Notes: generated from the sequence alone by a model not told the origin. DNA of 64,000 nucleotides from JBCBTD01 sp039818825 (GCA_039818825.1 JBCBTD010000007.1:46207-110206); one strand, 5' to 3'; shown: positions 1 to 9,009, numbered from the stretch's first letter. Numbers and translations are program-made.

Positions 1-275
1 GCGCGTAGGGCATTCTTGGCCTCGTTCGCGGCGCTACGCTGGGCAGCGCTCGACCAGCGGTTGGCCAAGCAGAATAGCGCGTTCGGGGCGGGTTGGCGAG
101 GCACGTGCCTACGACGTCGGTTGCTGTCGCACCGACGGAGCGAGTTCGCGTGCGAGCGACCCGAACCGCTCGGGTGGCCAGGGTCGGGCGGGTATCGATC
201 TGGCGACACACACACGGAAACGCCTTACCGCCGCTTGGCGAAGGCCCAGCCTCGAGACGAATGTGGTGCGGGAGG
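1..275. other. Window edge, no gene recognised
   Basis: I see no convincing gene here. Several frames stay open because of the high GC content, but none gives a recognisable protein or a clear ribosome binding site. It may contain the edge of a gene lying to the left of the window. Confidence 0.4.
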
Positions 276-350
276 TGGTGACCCCACGGGGACTCGAACC
301 CCGGTTTCAGCCGTGAGAGGGCCGCGTCCTAACCGCTAGACGATGGGGCC
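276..350 (-). tRNA. tRNA-Glu (CUC anticodon)
   Basis: Read on the minus strand, the sequence folds into a full cloverleaf. The acceptor stem is GGCCCCA with TGGGGTC, the T arm contains GGTTCGAGTCC, and the anticodon loop is CTCTCAC with anticodon CTC. A 3' CCA is encoded in the DNA (positions 278 to 276). It decodes GAG. Confidence 0.95.
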
Positions 351-399
351 ATGTAGCGGAAGCCGTCATGTAGCGGCGCCCTCGTGCTCGATCAAGCCG

Positions 400-1680
400 C
401 TATTGGCGCACGAACACCCCGACCAGTTCGATCTCGGCGGCGTAACGGAATTGGTCGACCACGGCGACCGAGCGCAAGTCCAGGCCGCCTTCGACCAACG
501 AGGCGGCGTCGCGGGCGAAGGTCACGGGCGCACACGAGACGTAGACGACACGCTCGATGCGACTGCCTGCGAGCGCCCCGACCTGCGCCTCGGCGCCGCG
601 CCTCGGCGGATCGAGGACCGCGGCATCGAACTGCTCGAGTTCGGCGCTGCCGAGCGGCGCCCGGTCGAGGTCGCGCCGCAGCACCTCGAGCCGTGGATGG
701 CGACCGGCCATCGCGGCGACGGCATCTCCGTCGCGCTCGACAGCGACGACCTTGGCACCGGCGTCGAGTGCAGCGGCCGCGAGCGTGCCGATGCCAGCGT
801 AGAGATCGACGACTCTCCCGGCGCCGGCAAGCGCGCCACTGACCAGCGACTGCAGCGCGCGTTCGCCGGCGACCGTCGGTTGCACGAAGACGCCGAGCGG
901 CGGCACGACCGACAGGGCCGGCCACGACAGCTCAGGTGTTCGGCGAACCAGGATCGGCTCGGCCACGACGTCGCTGCGCGTCTGCCAGCCCAGCCGCGCA
1001 AGATCCTGATCGTCGGCGAAGGTGGCGAGTTGCTCGCGGTCGTCGAGCGTGGGCGACGCCGAGCCGATCCAAAGTAGGTCGACGAAGCCGGCGTGCTCGG
1101 TCAACTCCACCTCGGATGGGCGCCAGTCCAAGCGCTCCAAGAGCACGCGCAGCGGCGCAAGCAGGGCGACGAGCCTCGGATCGGCGATCGGGCAACGGTC
1201 GACGTCGACGACGCGGTTCGAGCGCCGTGCCCGGTAGCCAAGCTCCGGCGCGCCATGGCGGCGTTCCACCCCGAGCCTGATCCGGCGGCGGCTGCCGAGC
1301 GGGCTTTGGTGGGCCCACTCGACCGGCGGCCGCAAGCCGCGACGAGCCAGCGCATGGCGCACACGGCCGAGCTTCCACGCGGTCTCGTCGGCCGGCATCA
1401 GGTGCTGGCTGACGCAGCCGCCGCAAGTGCTGAAATGCGGGCAAGGCGGCGCCGCCCGCTCGACCTCGCCAAACCGGGCGACGCTGGTCGCGATGACGGT
1501 CGGGTTGCCGTCCAGCGCGAAGCGGACGAGGTGGCGTTCGCCCGGGAGCGCTCCTGGAACGGCGAGCCTTTGGCCGTCGCTGCGTGCGAGCCCGTCAGCC
1601 TGGTCGCCGAGCCCGTCGATCACCACCTCTCGCTCGACGACCGTCAAGCGTCCGGCGCGGCGCCGCCTATTCGAGCGCAA
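400..1680 (-). CDS. RlmD/TrmA-family 23S rRNA (uracil-5-)-methyltransferase
   Basis: Predicted SAM-dependent enzyme that makes 5-methyluridine in rRNA. An N-terminal TRAM-like domain (roughly residues 12-70) is followed by an iron-sulfur cysteine set, CPHFSTCGGC near residue 80, with a further Cys in DRCPIADP. The SAM-binding motif VVDLYAGIGTLA lies near residue 290. The catalytic region has DPPRRG and YVSCAP, whose Cys is the expected nucleophile. The longest reading frame starts at a TTG at 1680; an in-frame TTG at 1647 would start right at the TRAM domain. It follows the DUF6476-like gene and overlaps it slightly if the long start is used. The uridine it modifies (1939, 747 or another) cannot be told from the sequence. 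Confidence 0.85.
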   Translation of the reverse strand: MRSNRRRRAGRLTVVEREVVIDGLGDQADGLARSDGQRLAVPGALPGERHLVRFALDGNPTVIATSVARFGEVERAAPPCPHFSTCGGCVSQHLMPADETAWKLGRVRHALARRGLRPPVEWAHQSPLGSRRRIRLGVERRHGAPELGYRARRSNRVVDVDRCPIADPRLVALLAPLRVLLERLDWRPSEVELTEHAGFVDLLWIGSASPTLDDREQLATFADDQDLARLGWQTRSDVVAEPILVRRTPELSWPALSVVPPLGVFVQPTVAGERALQSLVSGALAGAGRVVDLYAGIGTLAAAALDAGAKVVAVERDGDAVAAMAGRHPRLEVLRRDLDRAPLGSAELEQFDAAVLDPPRRGAEAQVGALAGSRIERVVYVSCAPVTFARDAASLVEGGLDLRSVAVVDQFRYAAEIELVGVFVRQ

Positions 1681-1999
1681 CGAGGCTGACCCGCTCGCCT
1701 TCGTCCATGTCGACCAGCATCAGATAGGTCTTGCCGCCGTCGTCCTCGAGAACCAGCAGCGCGTGGCCGTCGGCGAAGCGCAAATCGACGATCCGTGAGT
1801 TGGCCGGCGTCGCAACGGACTGGGCCGGACCCTCACGGCGATCGACCTCCACGGCACGATCGTTGTCGCGCTTGGCGAGAAACAGGTAGACGAAACCAGC
1901 AGTGCCGACGAGCAGCAGCACTGCGGCCGTCACCACGAACAACTTGAGGCCCCGCACCCATTGATCCATCGGATCGGAACCAGATGACGTCTCTTCCAT
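1667..1999 (-). CDS. DUF6476-like single-pass membrane protein
   Basis: A 110-residue protein with one hydrophobic segment (about residues 18-40) and a soluble C-terminal part of about 65 residues with alternating hydrophobic positions. Size, topology and position next to an RluD-type gene and rpoH match the alphaproteobacterial DUF6476 family, but this is recognition from memory. Two starts are possible: 1999, which overlaps the divergent rluD-type gene by 16 bases, and 1969 (MDQWVRG), which does not. Neither has a strong ribosome binding site. Function unknown. Confidence 0.6.
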   Translation of the reverse strand: MEETSSGSDPMDQWVRGLKLFVVTAAVLLLVGTAGFVYLFLAKRDNDRAVEVDRREGPAQSVATPANSRIVDLRFADGHALLVLEDDGGKTYLMLVDMDEGERVSLVALE

Positions 2000-2952
2000 C
2001 GGAACACCGTCTCGTCGCGACCGCCGACGACGACCGTCAGCGTCTCGACCGCTACTTGGCAGCACAGCTGCCGGCGCTGTCGCGGTCGCGTCTGGCCGAG
2101 TTGATCAAGGCCGGGCAGCTTCGCCTGAACGACGCGGTGGTAGAGGACCCGTCCTGGCGGGTCAAACGGGGCGACCGCGTGGCCCTGGCCGTACCGGCGC
2201 CGATACCCTTGGCGCTGCAGCCGGAAGCGGTGCCCCTGGACGTGCTGTACGAGGACGCGCACCTCGTGGTGCTGGAGAAGCCCGCTGGCCTCGTCGTTCA
2301 CCCGGCGCCGGGCCACGCCACGGGCACCCTGGTGCACGCCCTGCTCGGTCATTGCGCCGGCCAGCTTTCCGGCATCGGCGGCGTCGAACGCCCAGGAATC
2401 GTCCACCGGCTGGACAAGGACGTCAGCGGCGTGATGGTCGCGGCGAAGTCCGACGCGGCGCACCGAGGCCTTGCCGGCCTGTTCGCCGTGCATGACGTCG
2501 AGCGTGCTTATGACGCCATCGTCGCCGGACTGCCGCCGACGAGCCTGCGCATCGATGCGCGAATCGGGCGGCACCCGCGCGACCGCAAGCGCATGGCTGT
2601 GTTGCGCGACGGCGGCAAACGCGCGGTCACACATCTCCAACGAACGGCCGTGCTCGGTCATCTGGCGGCCCGCGTGCAGTGTCGGCTGGAGACCGGCCGG
2701 ACGCATCAGATCCGCGTGCATTTGAGCCATCTGGGCCACGGAATCCTTGGTGATCCGCTCTACGGTCCGAAGCGGACGCAAGGCCTGCCGGCGGCCGCGC
2801 GCAGCCTGTTGCAAGGCTGGGGTCGAATCGCACTTCACGCTCGCGTCCTCGGCTTCACTCACCCGGTCACCGGCACAGCGCTGCGTTTCGAGCGACCACC
2901 GCCTGTAGCGTTCGATACACTCTCGCGAGCGCTCGGTGTGCTAGATGCATAG
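1984..2952 (+). CDS. RluD-family large-subunit rRNA pseudouridine synthase
   Basis: A 322-residue enzyme predicted to isomerise uridines in 23S rRNA. An N-terminal S4 RNA-binding domain (about residues 17-65, beginning QRLDRYLAAQ) precedes the RluA-type catalytic domain. The signature IVHRLDKDVSG near residue 140 carries the catalytic Asp (family consensus HRLDxxTSG). The later motif TGRTHQIRVH is the usual uracil-pocket strand. The gene is divergent from the small membrane protein gene and is followed 87 bases later by rpoH. RluD rather than RluC is favoured by the S4 domain and the rpoH neighbour, but this is not certain. Confidence 0.9.
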   Translation: MTSLPSEHRLVATADDDRQRLDRYLAAQLPALSRSRLAELIKAGQLRLNDAVVEDPSWRVKRGDRVALAVPAPIPLALQPEAVPLDVLYEDAHLVVLEKPAGLVVHPAPGHATGTLVHALLGHCAGQLSGIGGVERPGIVHRLDKDVSGVMVAAKSDAAHRGLAGLFAVHDVERAYDAIVAGLPPTSLRIDARIGRHPRDRKRMAVLRDGGKRAVTHLQRTAVLGHLAARVQCRLETGRTHQIRVHLSHLGHGILGDPLYGPKRTQGLPAAARSLLQGWGRIALHARVLGFTHPVTGTALRFERPPPVAFDTLSRALGVLDA

Positions 2953-3039
2953 CGCTTTCGTCGCACCTAGTTCAGGACGGGTTCAGTGCTCGGCAGCGAA
3001 AGTGGTGTTTGGTCCTCGGTTTCGAGGGGGAGAAACGAC

Positions 3040-3954
3040 ATGGCGAGATTGCCCACCGTTCCGGCTGAAGGCTCCGGACTTTCCCGGTATTTGGACGAGA
3101 TTCGGCGTTTTCCGATGCTCGAGCCGAACGAGGAGTACGTGCTCGCCAAGTCGTGGCGGGACAACGGCAACGTCGACGCTGCCCATCGACTGGTGACGAG
3201 CCACCTGCGTCTCGTCGCCAAGATCGCCATGGGCTATCGCGGCTACGGCCTGCCGATGAACGAAATCATCTCCGAGGGCAATGTCGGGTTGATGCAGGCC
3301 GTCAAGCGGTTCGACCCGGAGCGCGGCTTCCGCCTCGCCACCTACGCAATGTGGTGGATTCGTGCAGCCATTCAGGAATACATCCTGCATTCGTGGTCGT
3401 TGGTGAAGATGGGCACGACCGCGGCGCAGAAGAAGCTCTTCTTCAACCTCCGCCGGCTGAAGAGCCAGATGCAGGAAATCGACGAGGGCGACCTCGGCCC
3501 CGAGGCCGTGAAGAAGATCGCCGACCACCTGCAGGTCACCGAGCAGGACGTGATCGACATGAACCGGCGCCTCGATGGCCCGGACCATTCGCTGAACGCC
3601 TCGCTCCGCGCCGACGGCGAGACCGAGTGGCAGGATTGGCTGGTCGACGAGCGGAGCACGCAGGAACATACGGTGCTCGAAGCGGACGAACTCGACTACC
3701 GCCGCGAGCTGCTGGAGCGGGCCATGGGCGTCTTGAACGACCGCGAGCGCCACATCATCGCCGAGCGTCGGCTGCGCGAGGAACCGCTCACGCTGGAAGA
3801 GCTCAGCCAGCAGTACGGCATCAGCCGTGAGCGTGTCCGCCAGATCGAGGTCCGCGCCTTCGACAAGCTGCAACGCGCCATCAAGGGATTCGAGGCGGAC
3901 GTGGTTGCTCAGAACGCGGCCAAGCGAGCCTTGGAGACTCACGAAACGGCCTGA
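3040..3954 (+). CDS. rpoH: RNA polymerase sigma-32-type factor RpoH
   Basis: A heat-shock type sigma-70-family factor of 304 residues. Regions 1.2/2 (SRYLDEIRRFPML, then LRLVAKIAMGYRGYG), 2.4 (RLATYAMWWIRAAI) and 4.2 (LSQQYGISRERVRQIE) are all present. The RpoH box QKKLFFNLRR, near residue 130, separates it from housekeeping sigma factors. The start at 3040 was chosen because GAGGGGGAGAA precedes it and MARLPTVP is a normal RpoH N-terminus; longer in-frame starts look spurious. A candidate target promoter lies before clpB in this same window. Many Alphaproteobacteria have two RpoH paralogs and I cannot tell which this is. Confidence 0.95.
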   Translation: MARLPTVPAEGSGLSRYLDEIRRFPMLEPNEEYVLAKSWRDNGNVDAAHRLVTSHLRLVAKIAMGYRGYGLPMNEIISEGNVGLMQAVKRFDPERGFRLATYAMWWIRAAIQEYILHSWSLVKMGTTAAQKKLFFNLRRLKSQMQEIDEGDLGPEAVKKIADHLQVTEQDVIDMNRRLDGPDHSLNASLRADGETEWQDWLVDERSTQEHTVLEADELDYRRELLERAMGVLNDRERHIIAERRLREEPLTLEELSQQYGISRERVRQIEVRAFDKLQRAIKGFEADVVAQNAAKRALETHETA

Positions 3955-4339
3955 ACGCAGCGGCGGCTCATGCGGCGACGTTCGTGCTGACGGACGGCGC
4001 CGGTGCTGGAGCGGAACCGCATGGGCTCGACGTCAACGAGCTCGAACCGGCCGTCCCCGGCTAGCTTCGTCGGCGGCCGTGTACCGCTAGCGGCCACGTG
4101 CGATGTTCGGCAAAGCGACCGCGGTCAGAAAACAGACGACCGCGAACGCCATGCCGAACGGCTCGTGGGGATCGCGAGCCCTACCACTGACCAGCAATTC
4201 GAGGGTGCCGACTGCGGCTCCAGCGCCCAGCACAATGAGCCCTCCGCCGCGACCAGCCTTCGCTGCGTGGCACACGGCGGTTTCCATGCATTGTGTTTGC
4301 GACCAATATGGGGGGCAACTTCGAGGAGTCGGCTGGACC
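3955..4339. other. Intergenic region between rpoH and the GntR-type gene
   Basis: 385 bases without a confident gene. It contains a possible short membrane protein frame on the minus strand (4087-4287, listed separately) and the ribosome binding site GAGGAG just before the regulator at 4340. No terminator with a clear T-run was seen after rpoH. Confidence 0.5.
4087..4287 (-). CDS. Possible small membrane protein
   Basis: A 66-residue frame with two hydrophobic stretches (GGLIVLGAGAAVGTLELLV and FGMAFAVVCFLTAVALP) separated by a short charged loop, which is the look of a real two-helix membrane protein. Against it: no ribosome binding site precedes the ATG at 4287, and no family is recognised. 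The frame stays open further upstream but loses membrane character. It would be divergent from the regulator at 4340. Treat as tentative. Confidence 0.3.
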   Translation of the reverse strand: METAVCHAAKAGRGGGLIVLGAGAAVGTLELLVSGRARDPHEPFGMAFAVVCFLTAVALPNIARGR

Positions 4340-5029
4340 ATGAGCCTCCGGGCACCAAGTATCACGCTGCAACGGCGGACCACCGCGGACGACGTTTTCG
4401 AGCAATTGCGCTCGGAAATAGTATCGTTGCACTTGCCGCCTGGGACCAAGTTGTCCGAGGCTGAGGTGGCCAAGCGCTTCATGGTCTCCCGACAGCCGGT
4501 TCGCGAAGCGTTCATTCGGCTGGGCAACATGCAATTGGTGGCCATTCAGCCGCAACGCGGCACCATCGTGCGCCGAATCTCCCGCAGCGAGATTCTGCAA
4601 ACCCGGTTCATCCGCACCGCCGTCGAGATCGAGGTCGTTCGCCGCGCCTGCGCGGCCTTCCGGTCGAGCGACGAGGCAGCCTTCGTCGCCAATCTGGCGA
4701 AGCAGCGAGCAGCGCTCGAAGCGATGGACGCCGACTGCTTCAATACCCTCGATTACGAGTTCCACCGCCTGCTTTGCGCGACGGCGGACTGCGCCTTCGC
4801 GTTCCAAACCATCGCCGAAAACAAGCTGTACGTCGATCGGCTGTGCATGCTTGCACTGTCCAGCGATGCGGGAAAACAAGAGCTGTTCGACGATCATCAG
4901 ATGATTTTCGAGCACCTCCGCGCCAACAACACGGACGGCGCGGTGGCGGCGACCCGCCTACATCTGTCGAGACTGAACGAGACGGTCGACTACGCCGAAG
5001 CTTGCCATCCTGACTATTTCGATGATTGA
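4340..5029 (+). CDS. GntR-family (FadR/FCD subfamily) transcriptional regulator
   Basis: A 229-residue regulator with an N-terminal winged helix-turn-helix (about residues 12-80; motifs LSEAEVAKRFMVSRQPVREA and PQRGTIVRR) and an all-helical FCD ligand-binding domain (about 90-215). FCD metal-site residues are suggested by the Asp/His pattern in DYEFHRLL, DDHQMIFEHL and ATRLHLSRL. The start at 4340 follows GAGGAG; a longer frame upstream is not protein-like. It faces the dctM end of the TRAP operon. FCD regulators beside TRAP transporters usually respond to the transported carboxylate or sugar acid. The likely operator is the palindrome between dctP and the SDR gene. Confidence 0.9.
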   Translation: MSLRAPSITLQRRTTADDVFEQLRSEIVSLHLPPGTKLSEAEVAKRFMVSRQPVREAFIRLGNMQLVAIQPQRGTIVRRISRSEILQTRFIRTAVEIEVVRRACAAFRSSDEAAFVANLAKQRAALEAMDADCFNTLDYEFHRLLCATADCAFAFQTIAENKLYVDRLCMLALSSDAGKQELFDDHQMIFEHLRANNTDGAVAATRLHLSRLNETVDYAEACHPDYFDD

Positions 5030-5044
5030 ACTGCGACAGGGCGA

Positions 5045-6328
5045 CTAGCCAGCCAGTAGGTTGGGCAGCCCCATCGAGATCGCAGGAACGAAGGTCACTG
5101 CGAGCAATGCGACCAGCATCGCGATGTAGAACGGCCAGATCGACCTGACGGCCGCTTCGATCGGCACCTTGCCGACCGCACAACCGACGAACAGGCAAGA
5201 GCCGACCGGCGGCGTGCAGAGGCCGAGGCCGAGGTTCATCAAGAGCATGATACCGAACTGAACCGGGTCCATGCCGAGTTGGGTCGCGATCGGCAGGAAG
5301 ATCGGCGTGCAGATCAAGATCAAAGCCGCCATGTCCATGATCATGCCAAGCATCAATAGCATGAGGTTGATCATCAGCAGGATCATGAACGGATTTTGCG
5401 AGATCGAGAGCAGCGAACTCGTCAGCAGTTCGGGCACTTGATAGAGTGCCAGCAGATAGCCGAAGGCACTGGCGCAGCCGATCAAGATCATGACCATCGA
5501 GGTGGTGCGAACGGCGTTGACGACCGCAGTCTTGAAGTCGTCCCAGCTGAGCGACCGATAGACGAATGCCGTCAGCACCAGGGCATACATGGCGCCAAAG
5601 GCACCGGACTCGGTCACCGTGAAGATGCCGGAGAGGACGCCGCCGACGATGATGATGGCCGTGACGAGACCTGGAATGGCCGTCACAGCGGCAACGGCAA
5701 CCGCGTTGAGGCCCGGGAACGGCTCAGCTGGATAGCCGTCTCGCAGTGCTACCATGTACGCGGCGATGGCGAGCAGAGCGCACATCAACATGCCGGGTAT
5801 GACACCGCCAAGGAACAGGCTGGAGATCGGAATGCCGCCACCGGCCGCGACTGCGTAGATGATCATGTTGTGGCTGGGCGGGATGACCACGCCGGCGATC
5901 GAGGACGTGACCGTGACGTTCACCGCATAGGCACCGCGGTAGCCCTTCTCCTTCATCACCGGGATGAGGATGGAGCCGAGCGCCGAGATGTCGGCCACGG
6001 CGGAACCCGAGATCCCGCCGAAGAGCATGCTCGAGAAGATGTTGACCGAGGCGAGACCGCCGCGGACGTGGCCCACCAACGTCGACGCGAAACGGACGAG
6101 CCGAACAGCGATGCCGCCATGCAGCATCAGCTCGCCCGCGAAGATGAAGAACGGGATCGCGAGCAGTGAAAAGACCGTGATGCCCGATACGATACGCTGA
6201 AACGTGATCAGTAGCGGGAAGCCCTCGTAGAAGAACGTGGCGGCAGCGGCCATCCCCATCGCGAACGCGACCGGAACGCCTGCGAGCACGCAGAACGCGA
6301 AGAGGCCGAGGAGAAGGGCTAGTCCCAA
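5045..6328 (-). CDS. dctM: TRAP transporter large permease (DctM/SiaM type)
   Basis: A 427-residue polytopic inner-membrane protein, the ion-coupled translocation subunit of a TRAP transporter. Typical DctM signatures are present: VPVAFAMGM at the N-terminus, FFIFAGELM, FGGISGSAVADISALG and GVVIPPSHNMIIYA. The start is a TTG at 6328, a few bases after the dctQ stop. It is the last gene of a dctP-dctQ-dctM set on the minus strand and ends 15 bases from the convergent GntR-type gene. The substrate is not shown by the sequence. Confidence 0.93.
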   Translation of the reverse strand: MGLALLLGLFAFCVLAGVPVAFAMGMAAAATFFYEGFPLLITFQRIVSGITVFSLLAIPFFIFAGELMLHGGIAVRLVRFASTLVGHVRGGLASVNIFSSMLFGGISGSAVADISALGSILIPVMKEKGYRGAYAVNVTVTSSIAGVVIPPSHNMIIYAVAAGGGIPISSLFLGGVIPGMLMCALLAIAAYMVALRDGYPAEPFPGLNAVAVAAVTAIPGLVTAIIIVGGVLSGIFTVTESGAFGAMYALVLTAFVYRSLSWDDFKTAVVNAVRTTSMVMILIGCASAFGYLLALYQVPELLTSSLLSISQNPFMILLMINLMLLMLGMIMDMAALILICTPIFLPIATQLGMDPVQFGIMLLMNLGLGLCTPPVGSCLFVGCAVGKVPIEAAVRSIWPFYIAMLVALLAVTFVPAISMGLPNLLAG

Positions 6329-6331
6329 GGT

Positions 6332-6877
6332 TCAATTCACCGCCGGGCCCGACGGCCGCCGCCCGACCACGGCGGCGACGAGCAGGCGGGACGCCCGGGC
6401 GCCTGCAAACAGAAAGATCAGGCCGCCGCAGATGGCCGCCGGTAAGGTGCGGACGCCCTCCGGGACGTCCAGCATCGGCAATTGGGTCTGCCAGCCGAAC
6501 GCGACCAGCTGGGCGCAGGCGATGAGCATGACCAGACCGAATGCCGCCATGAACAGCTCGGCGACGATTCGCAAGAGCGTCCGCAGCGGTTCCGGCGCCG
6601 CCTCGCGGATGAATTTGATGCCCAGGTGGGTGTCGTCCCGGACGCCCGCCGCCGCGCCGAGGAAGGCGACGTAACACACCAGAACGAGCGCCAGTTGCTC
6701 GACCCAGGTCGGAGTCTCGTTGAGCACGTAGCGCCCGAACACCAGCCAGGCGAAGATGGTGATCAGCACCACCAAGGCGCAACTCGCAACGAGAACACAG
6801 CCCGAGCGCAACATGTCGAGAACTGACTCTGGTCGCGGCCAACGGACAAGATGGGCAAACACGATCGTTCTCCGCAT
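6332..6877 (-). CDS. dctQ: TRAP transporter small permease (DctQ type)
   Basis: A 181-residue protein with four predicted membrane helices. It has the family motif FGRYVLNETPTWVEQLALVL and the DDTHLGIKF loop seen in DctQ proteins, where the substrate-side small permease packs on DctM. The gene lies between dctP and dctM, ends 3 bases before the dctM start, and is probably cotranscribed and translationally coupled. The predicted role is as the accessory membrane subunit linking the periplasmic binding protein to the large permease. Confidence 0.9.
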   Translation of the reverse strand: MRRTIVFAHLVRWPRPESVLDMLRSGCVLVASCALVVLITIFAWLVFGRYVLNETPTWVEQLALVLVCYVAFLGAAAGVRDDTHLGIKFIREAAPEPLRTLLRIVAELFMAAFGLVMLIACAQLVAFGWQTQLPMLDVPEGVRTLPAAICGGLIFLFAGARASRLLVAAVVGRRPSGPAVN

Positions 6878-6944
6878 CGACGGGACGCGGCAGAACCCGA
6901 GAGAGCGTCCGAGCCCGCCGCGTCGTACGATCGACCCTTGGTCT

Positions 6945-7943
6945 TCAATCCGAGTTGCGGATCAGCTCGACCAGGCCGGTGAGGTCCGGGTTCTCGATCA
7001 GAAACGCGTCGTAGACCGTCGCCATGGCCGCTTGGAACGGCGCCTTGTCAGCGACCTCGTTGACCTGGGTGCCGCCGGCGATCACCACCTCCATGCTCTG
7101 CTGCTCTCGCGCCTCCCACAGCTGGCGCTGGGTCTCGGTGCTCGCCCGGCCAGCTTCCACCAAGATCGCCTGATCCTCCGGCGCCAAGCGATCCCACGTC
7201 GCCTTGCTCATGCACAAACACTCGGGGATGATCAGGTGTTCGGAGATCGAGTAGTACGGCGCCGCGTCGTAGTGATTCGTCGACTCGTATGACGGCGGGT
7301 TGTTCTCGGCGCCGTCGACGACGCCGGTCTTCAGCGACTGATAGACCTCCGCGAACGCCATCGGCGTGGCGTTGCCACCCAACGCCTCGATCATGCCGAC
7401 GAACAGGTCGTTGTTCATCACCCGGATCTTCATGCCGGCGACGTCAGCGGGCGCGTTGATCGGTCCCTTGGAGTTGTAGAAGGATCGCGCACCGGCGTCG
7501 TACCAACCGAGCGGAACGATCCCCTTGGCCTCCATGCCTTCGCCGATCGCCTCGCCGGCGGCGCCATCCATCAGACGATGCATGTGGTCGACGTTCTTGA
7601 AGATGAACGGAAGCGAGACGACGTTGGCTTCCGGCACCACCTGGCCCATCGGCCCGAGGCTGAACACGCCGAAGTCGATGGCGCCGAGACGTACCTGCTC
7701 GATCGCATCGGGTTGCGAGCCCAGGACGCCTCCGTGGAACACCTTCGCCGTGATGCGACCGTCGGTCTTCTCGGCGATCTCGGCGGCGAACTGCTCCATG
7801 CCGTGCGACACCGGATAGTCGACGACGTGGATGTTCCAGCCGCGCAATTCGTCGGCGTGAGCCGGTGCTGGTGCGCCGAAGCCCAAGCCAAGCACCATTG
7901 CGCCACCCAATGAGGTGACACCGAAGACTCTCGAGAAGGTCAT
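6945..7943 (-). CDS. dctP: TRAP transporter periplasmic solute-binding protein (DctP type)
   Basis: A 332-residue secreted binding protein. A signal peptide ends near residue 30 (APAPAHADELR). DctP-family features include SHGMEQFAAEIAEKTDGRI, DFGVFSLGPMG and the ligand-binding region MKIRVMNNDLFVGMIEALGG with VDGAENNPPSY; the Arg in KIRV normally contacts the substrate carboxylate. GGGAG precedes the ATG at 7943. First gene of the transporter operon, divergent from an SDR dehydrogenase. A carboxylate such as a sugar acid is the best guess for substrate; this is inference from the family and neighbours. Confidence 0.93.
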   Translation of the reverse strand: MTFSRVFGVTSLGGAMVLGLGFGAPAPAHADELRGWNIHVVDYPVSHGMEQFAAEIAEKTDGRITAKVFHGGVLGSQPDAIEQVRLGAIDFGVFSLGPMGQVVPEANVVSLPFIFKNVDHMHRLMDGAAGEAIGEGMEAKGIVPLGWYDAGARSFYNSKGPINAPADVAGMKIRVMNNDLFVGMIEALGGNATPMAFAEVYQSLKTGVVDGAENNPPSYESTNHYDAAPYYSISEHLIIPECLCMSKATWDRLAPEDQAILVEAGRASTETQRQLWEAREQQSMEVVIAGGTQVNEVADKAPFQAAMATVYDAFLIENPDLTGLVELIRNSD

Positions 7944-8005
7944 CGTCTTTGCTCCCTGTTCGTCTTCGTCGGAGCTTGGCGCATCGGCCGCCCCATTGAC
8001 AGTTA

Positions 8006-8023
8006 TGGAATGGTACCATACCA
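8006..8023. promoter_or_regulatory. Palindromic operator candidate for the GntR/FCD regulator
   Basis: TGGAATGGTACCATACCA is an imperfect 18-base palindrome with a perfect core ATGGTACCAT (8010-8019). It sits in the 201-base divergent intergenic region between dctP and the SDR gene. A TTGACA hexamer at 7996-8001 adjoins it and could be a -35 element for the rightward gene. TGGTA..TACCA half-sites are typical of FadR/GntR-type operators. Binding by the regulator at 4340-5029 is inferred. Confidence 0.6.
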
Positions 8024-8144
8024 GATTGGCGGAGCAAGAACGATTGTTGCCTTACGGCGAGCGACGATGGTGCTCGCCGTCGAACCGGTGCCAGGCGTTT
8101 CCAAACGGCTGGCAGATGGCACGACCGCAAGCTGGGAGCACGCG

Positions 8145-8894
8145 ATGGAACTGCAGGGAAAGACCGCCATCGTGACGGGCGGTGGTCGCGACATCGGCCG
8201 CGCCTGCGTGCTGCGGCTGGCTCGAGCTGGCGCTCAGGTCGCCCTGAACTACCGCGCCAGCGGCGATGGTGCGGCGTCAGCGGTGCGCGAGATCGAGGCG
8301 GCCGGAGGCCGAGCCTTGGCACTCCAAGGCGACATGACGAAGACCGACGACGTGATTCGGCTGGTCGAGGCCACGCTGGCTACGTTCGGTTCGACGATCG
8401 ACGTGCTGGTCCACGTCACCGGCGGCCTGGTGGCGAGGAAGACGATCGCCGAGATGGACGAGGATCATTGGCGCACGGTCATGGACCTGAACGCCACGTC
8501 GCTGTTCTTGATGGCTAGGGCCGTGACGCCGCACATGCCGGCCGGGGCATCGATCGTCGCGCTTGCGTCGCAAGCTGGCCGTGACGGAGGCGGACCGGGT
8601 GCCGTGGCCTATGCCGCGTCCAAAGGCGCGGTCATGACCATGACCCGTGGCCTGGCCAAAGAGTTGGCCCCTTCGATCAGGGTCAACGCGCTGTGCCCCG
8701 GTATGATCGACACGGACTTCCACAACACGTTCACCAAGTCCGAGGTTCGCGCCAACGTCGCCAAGGCGACGCCGCTGAAGCGCGAGGGCACACCGGCAGA
8801 GTGTGCTGAGCTGGTAACGTTCTTGGCTTCCGACCGGGCGTCGTTCATGACTGGAGCTTGCATCGACATCAACGGCGGCCTGCTGTTCTCCTGA
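8145..8894 (+). CDS. SDR-family NAD(P)-dependent oxidoreductase
   Basis: A 249-residue classical short-chain dehydrogenase. The cofactor motif VTGGGRDIGRA is at residues 9-19, and the catalytic Ser and YAASKGA (Tyr-x3-Lys) are in the middle. The C-terminus GACIDINGGLLFS is normal. The start at 8145 is preceded by CTGGGAG. Divergent from the TRAP operon with a shared operator-like palindrome, so it probably oxidises the imported compound or a derivative. FabG-like sequence does not by itself identify the substrate. Confidence 0.88.
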   Translation: MELQGKTAIVTGGGRDIGRACVLRLARAGAQVALNYRASGDGAASAVREIEAAGGRALALQGDMTKTDDVIRLVEATLATFGSTIDVLVHVTGGLVARKTIAEMDEDHWRTVMDLNATSLFLMARAVTPHMPAGASIVALASQAGRDGGGPGAVAYAASKGAVMTMTRGLAKELAPSIRVNALCPGMIDTDFHNTFTKSEVRANVAKATPLKREGTPAECAELVTFLASDRASFMTGACIDINGGLLFS

Positions 8895-9009
8895 CCTGGC
8901 GATCGGTGCCCGGTTGGAACCGGTATCCCGAGCGGCACGATCTGCAGCAGCGGATCAGATCGAGCCAGAAGGCCGCCCTGTCACCTCGACGTGGGCTGCG
9001 GCTGGGTCC

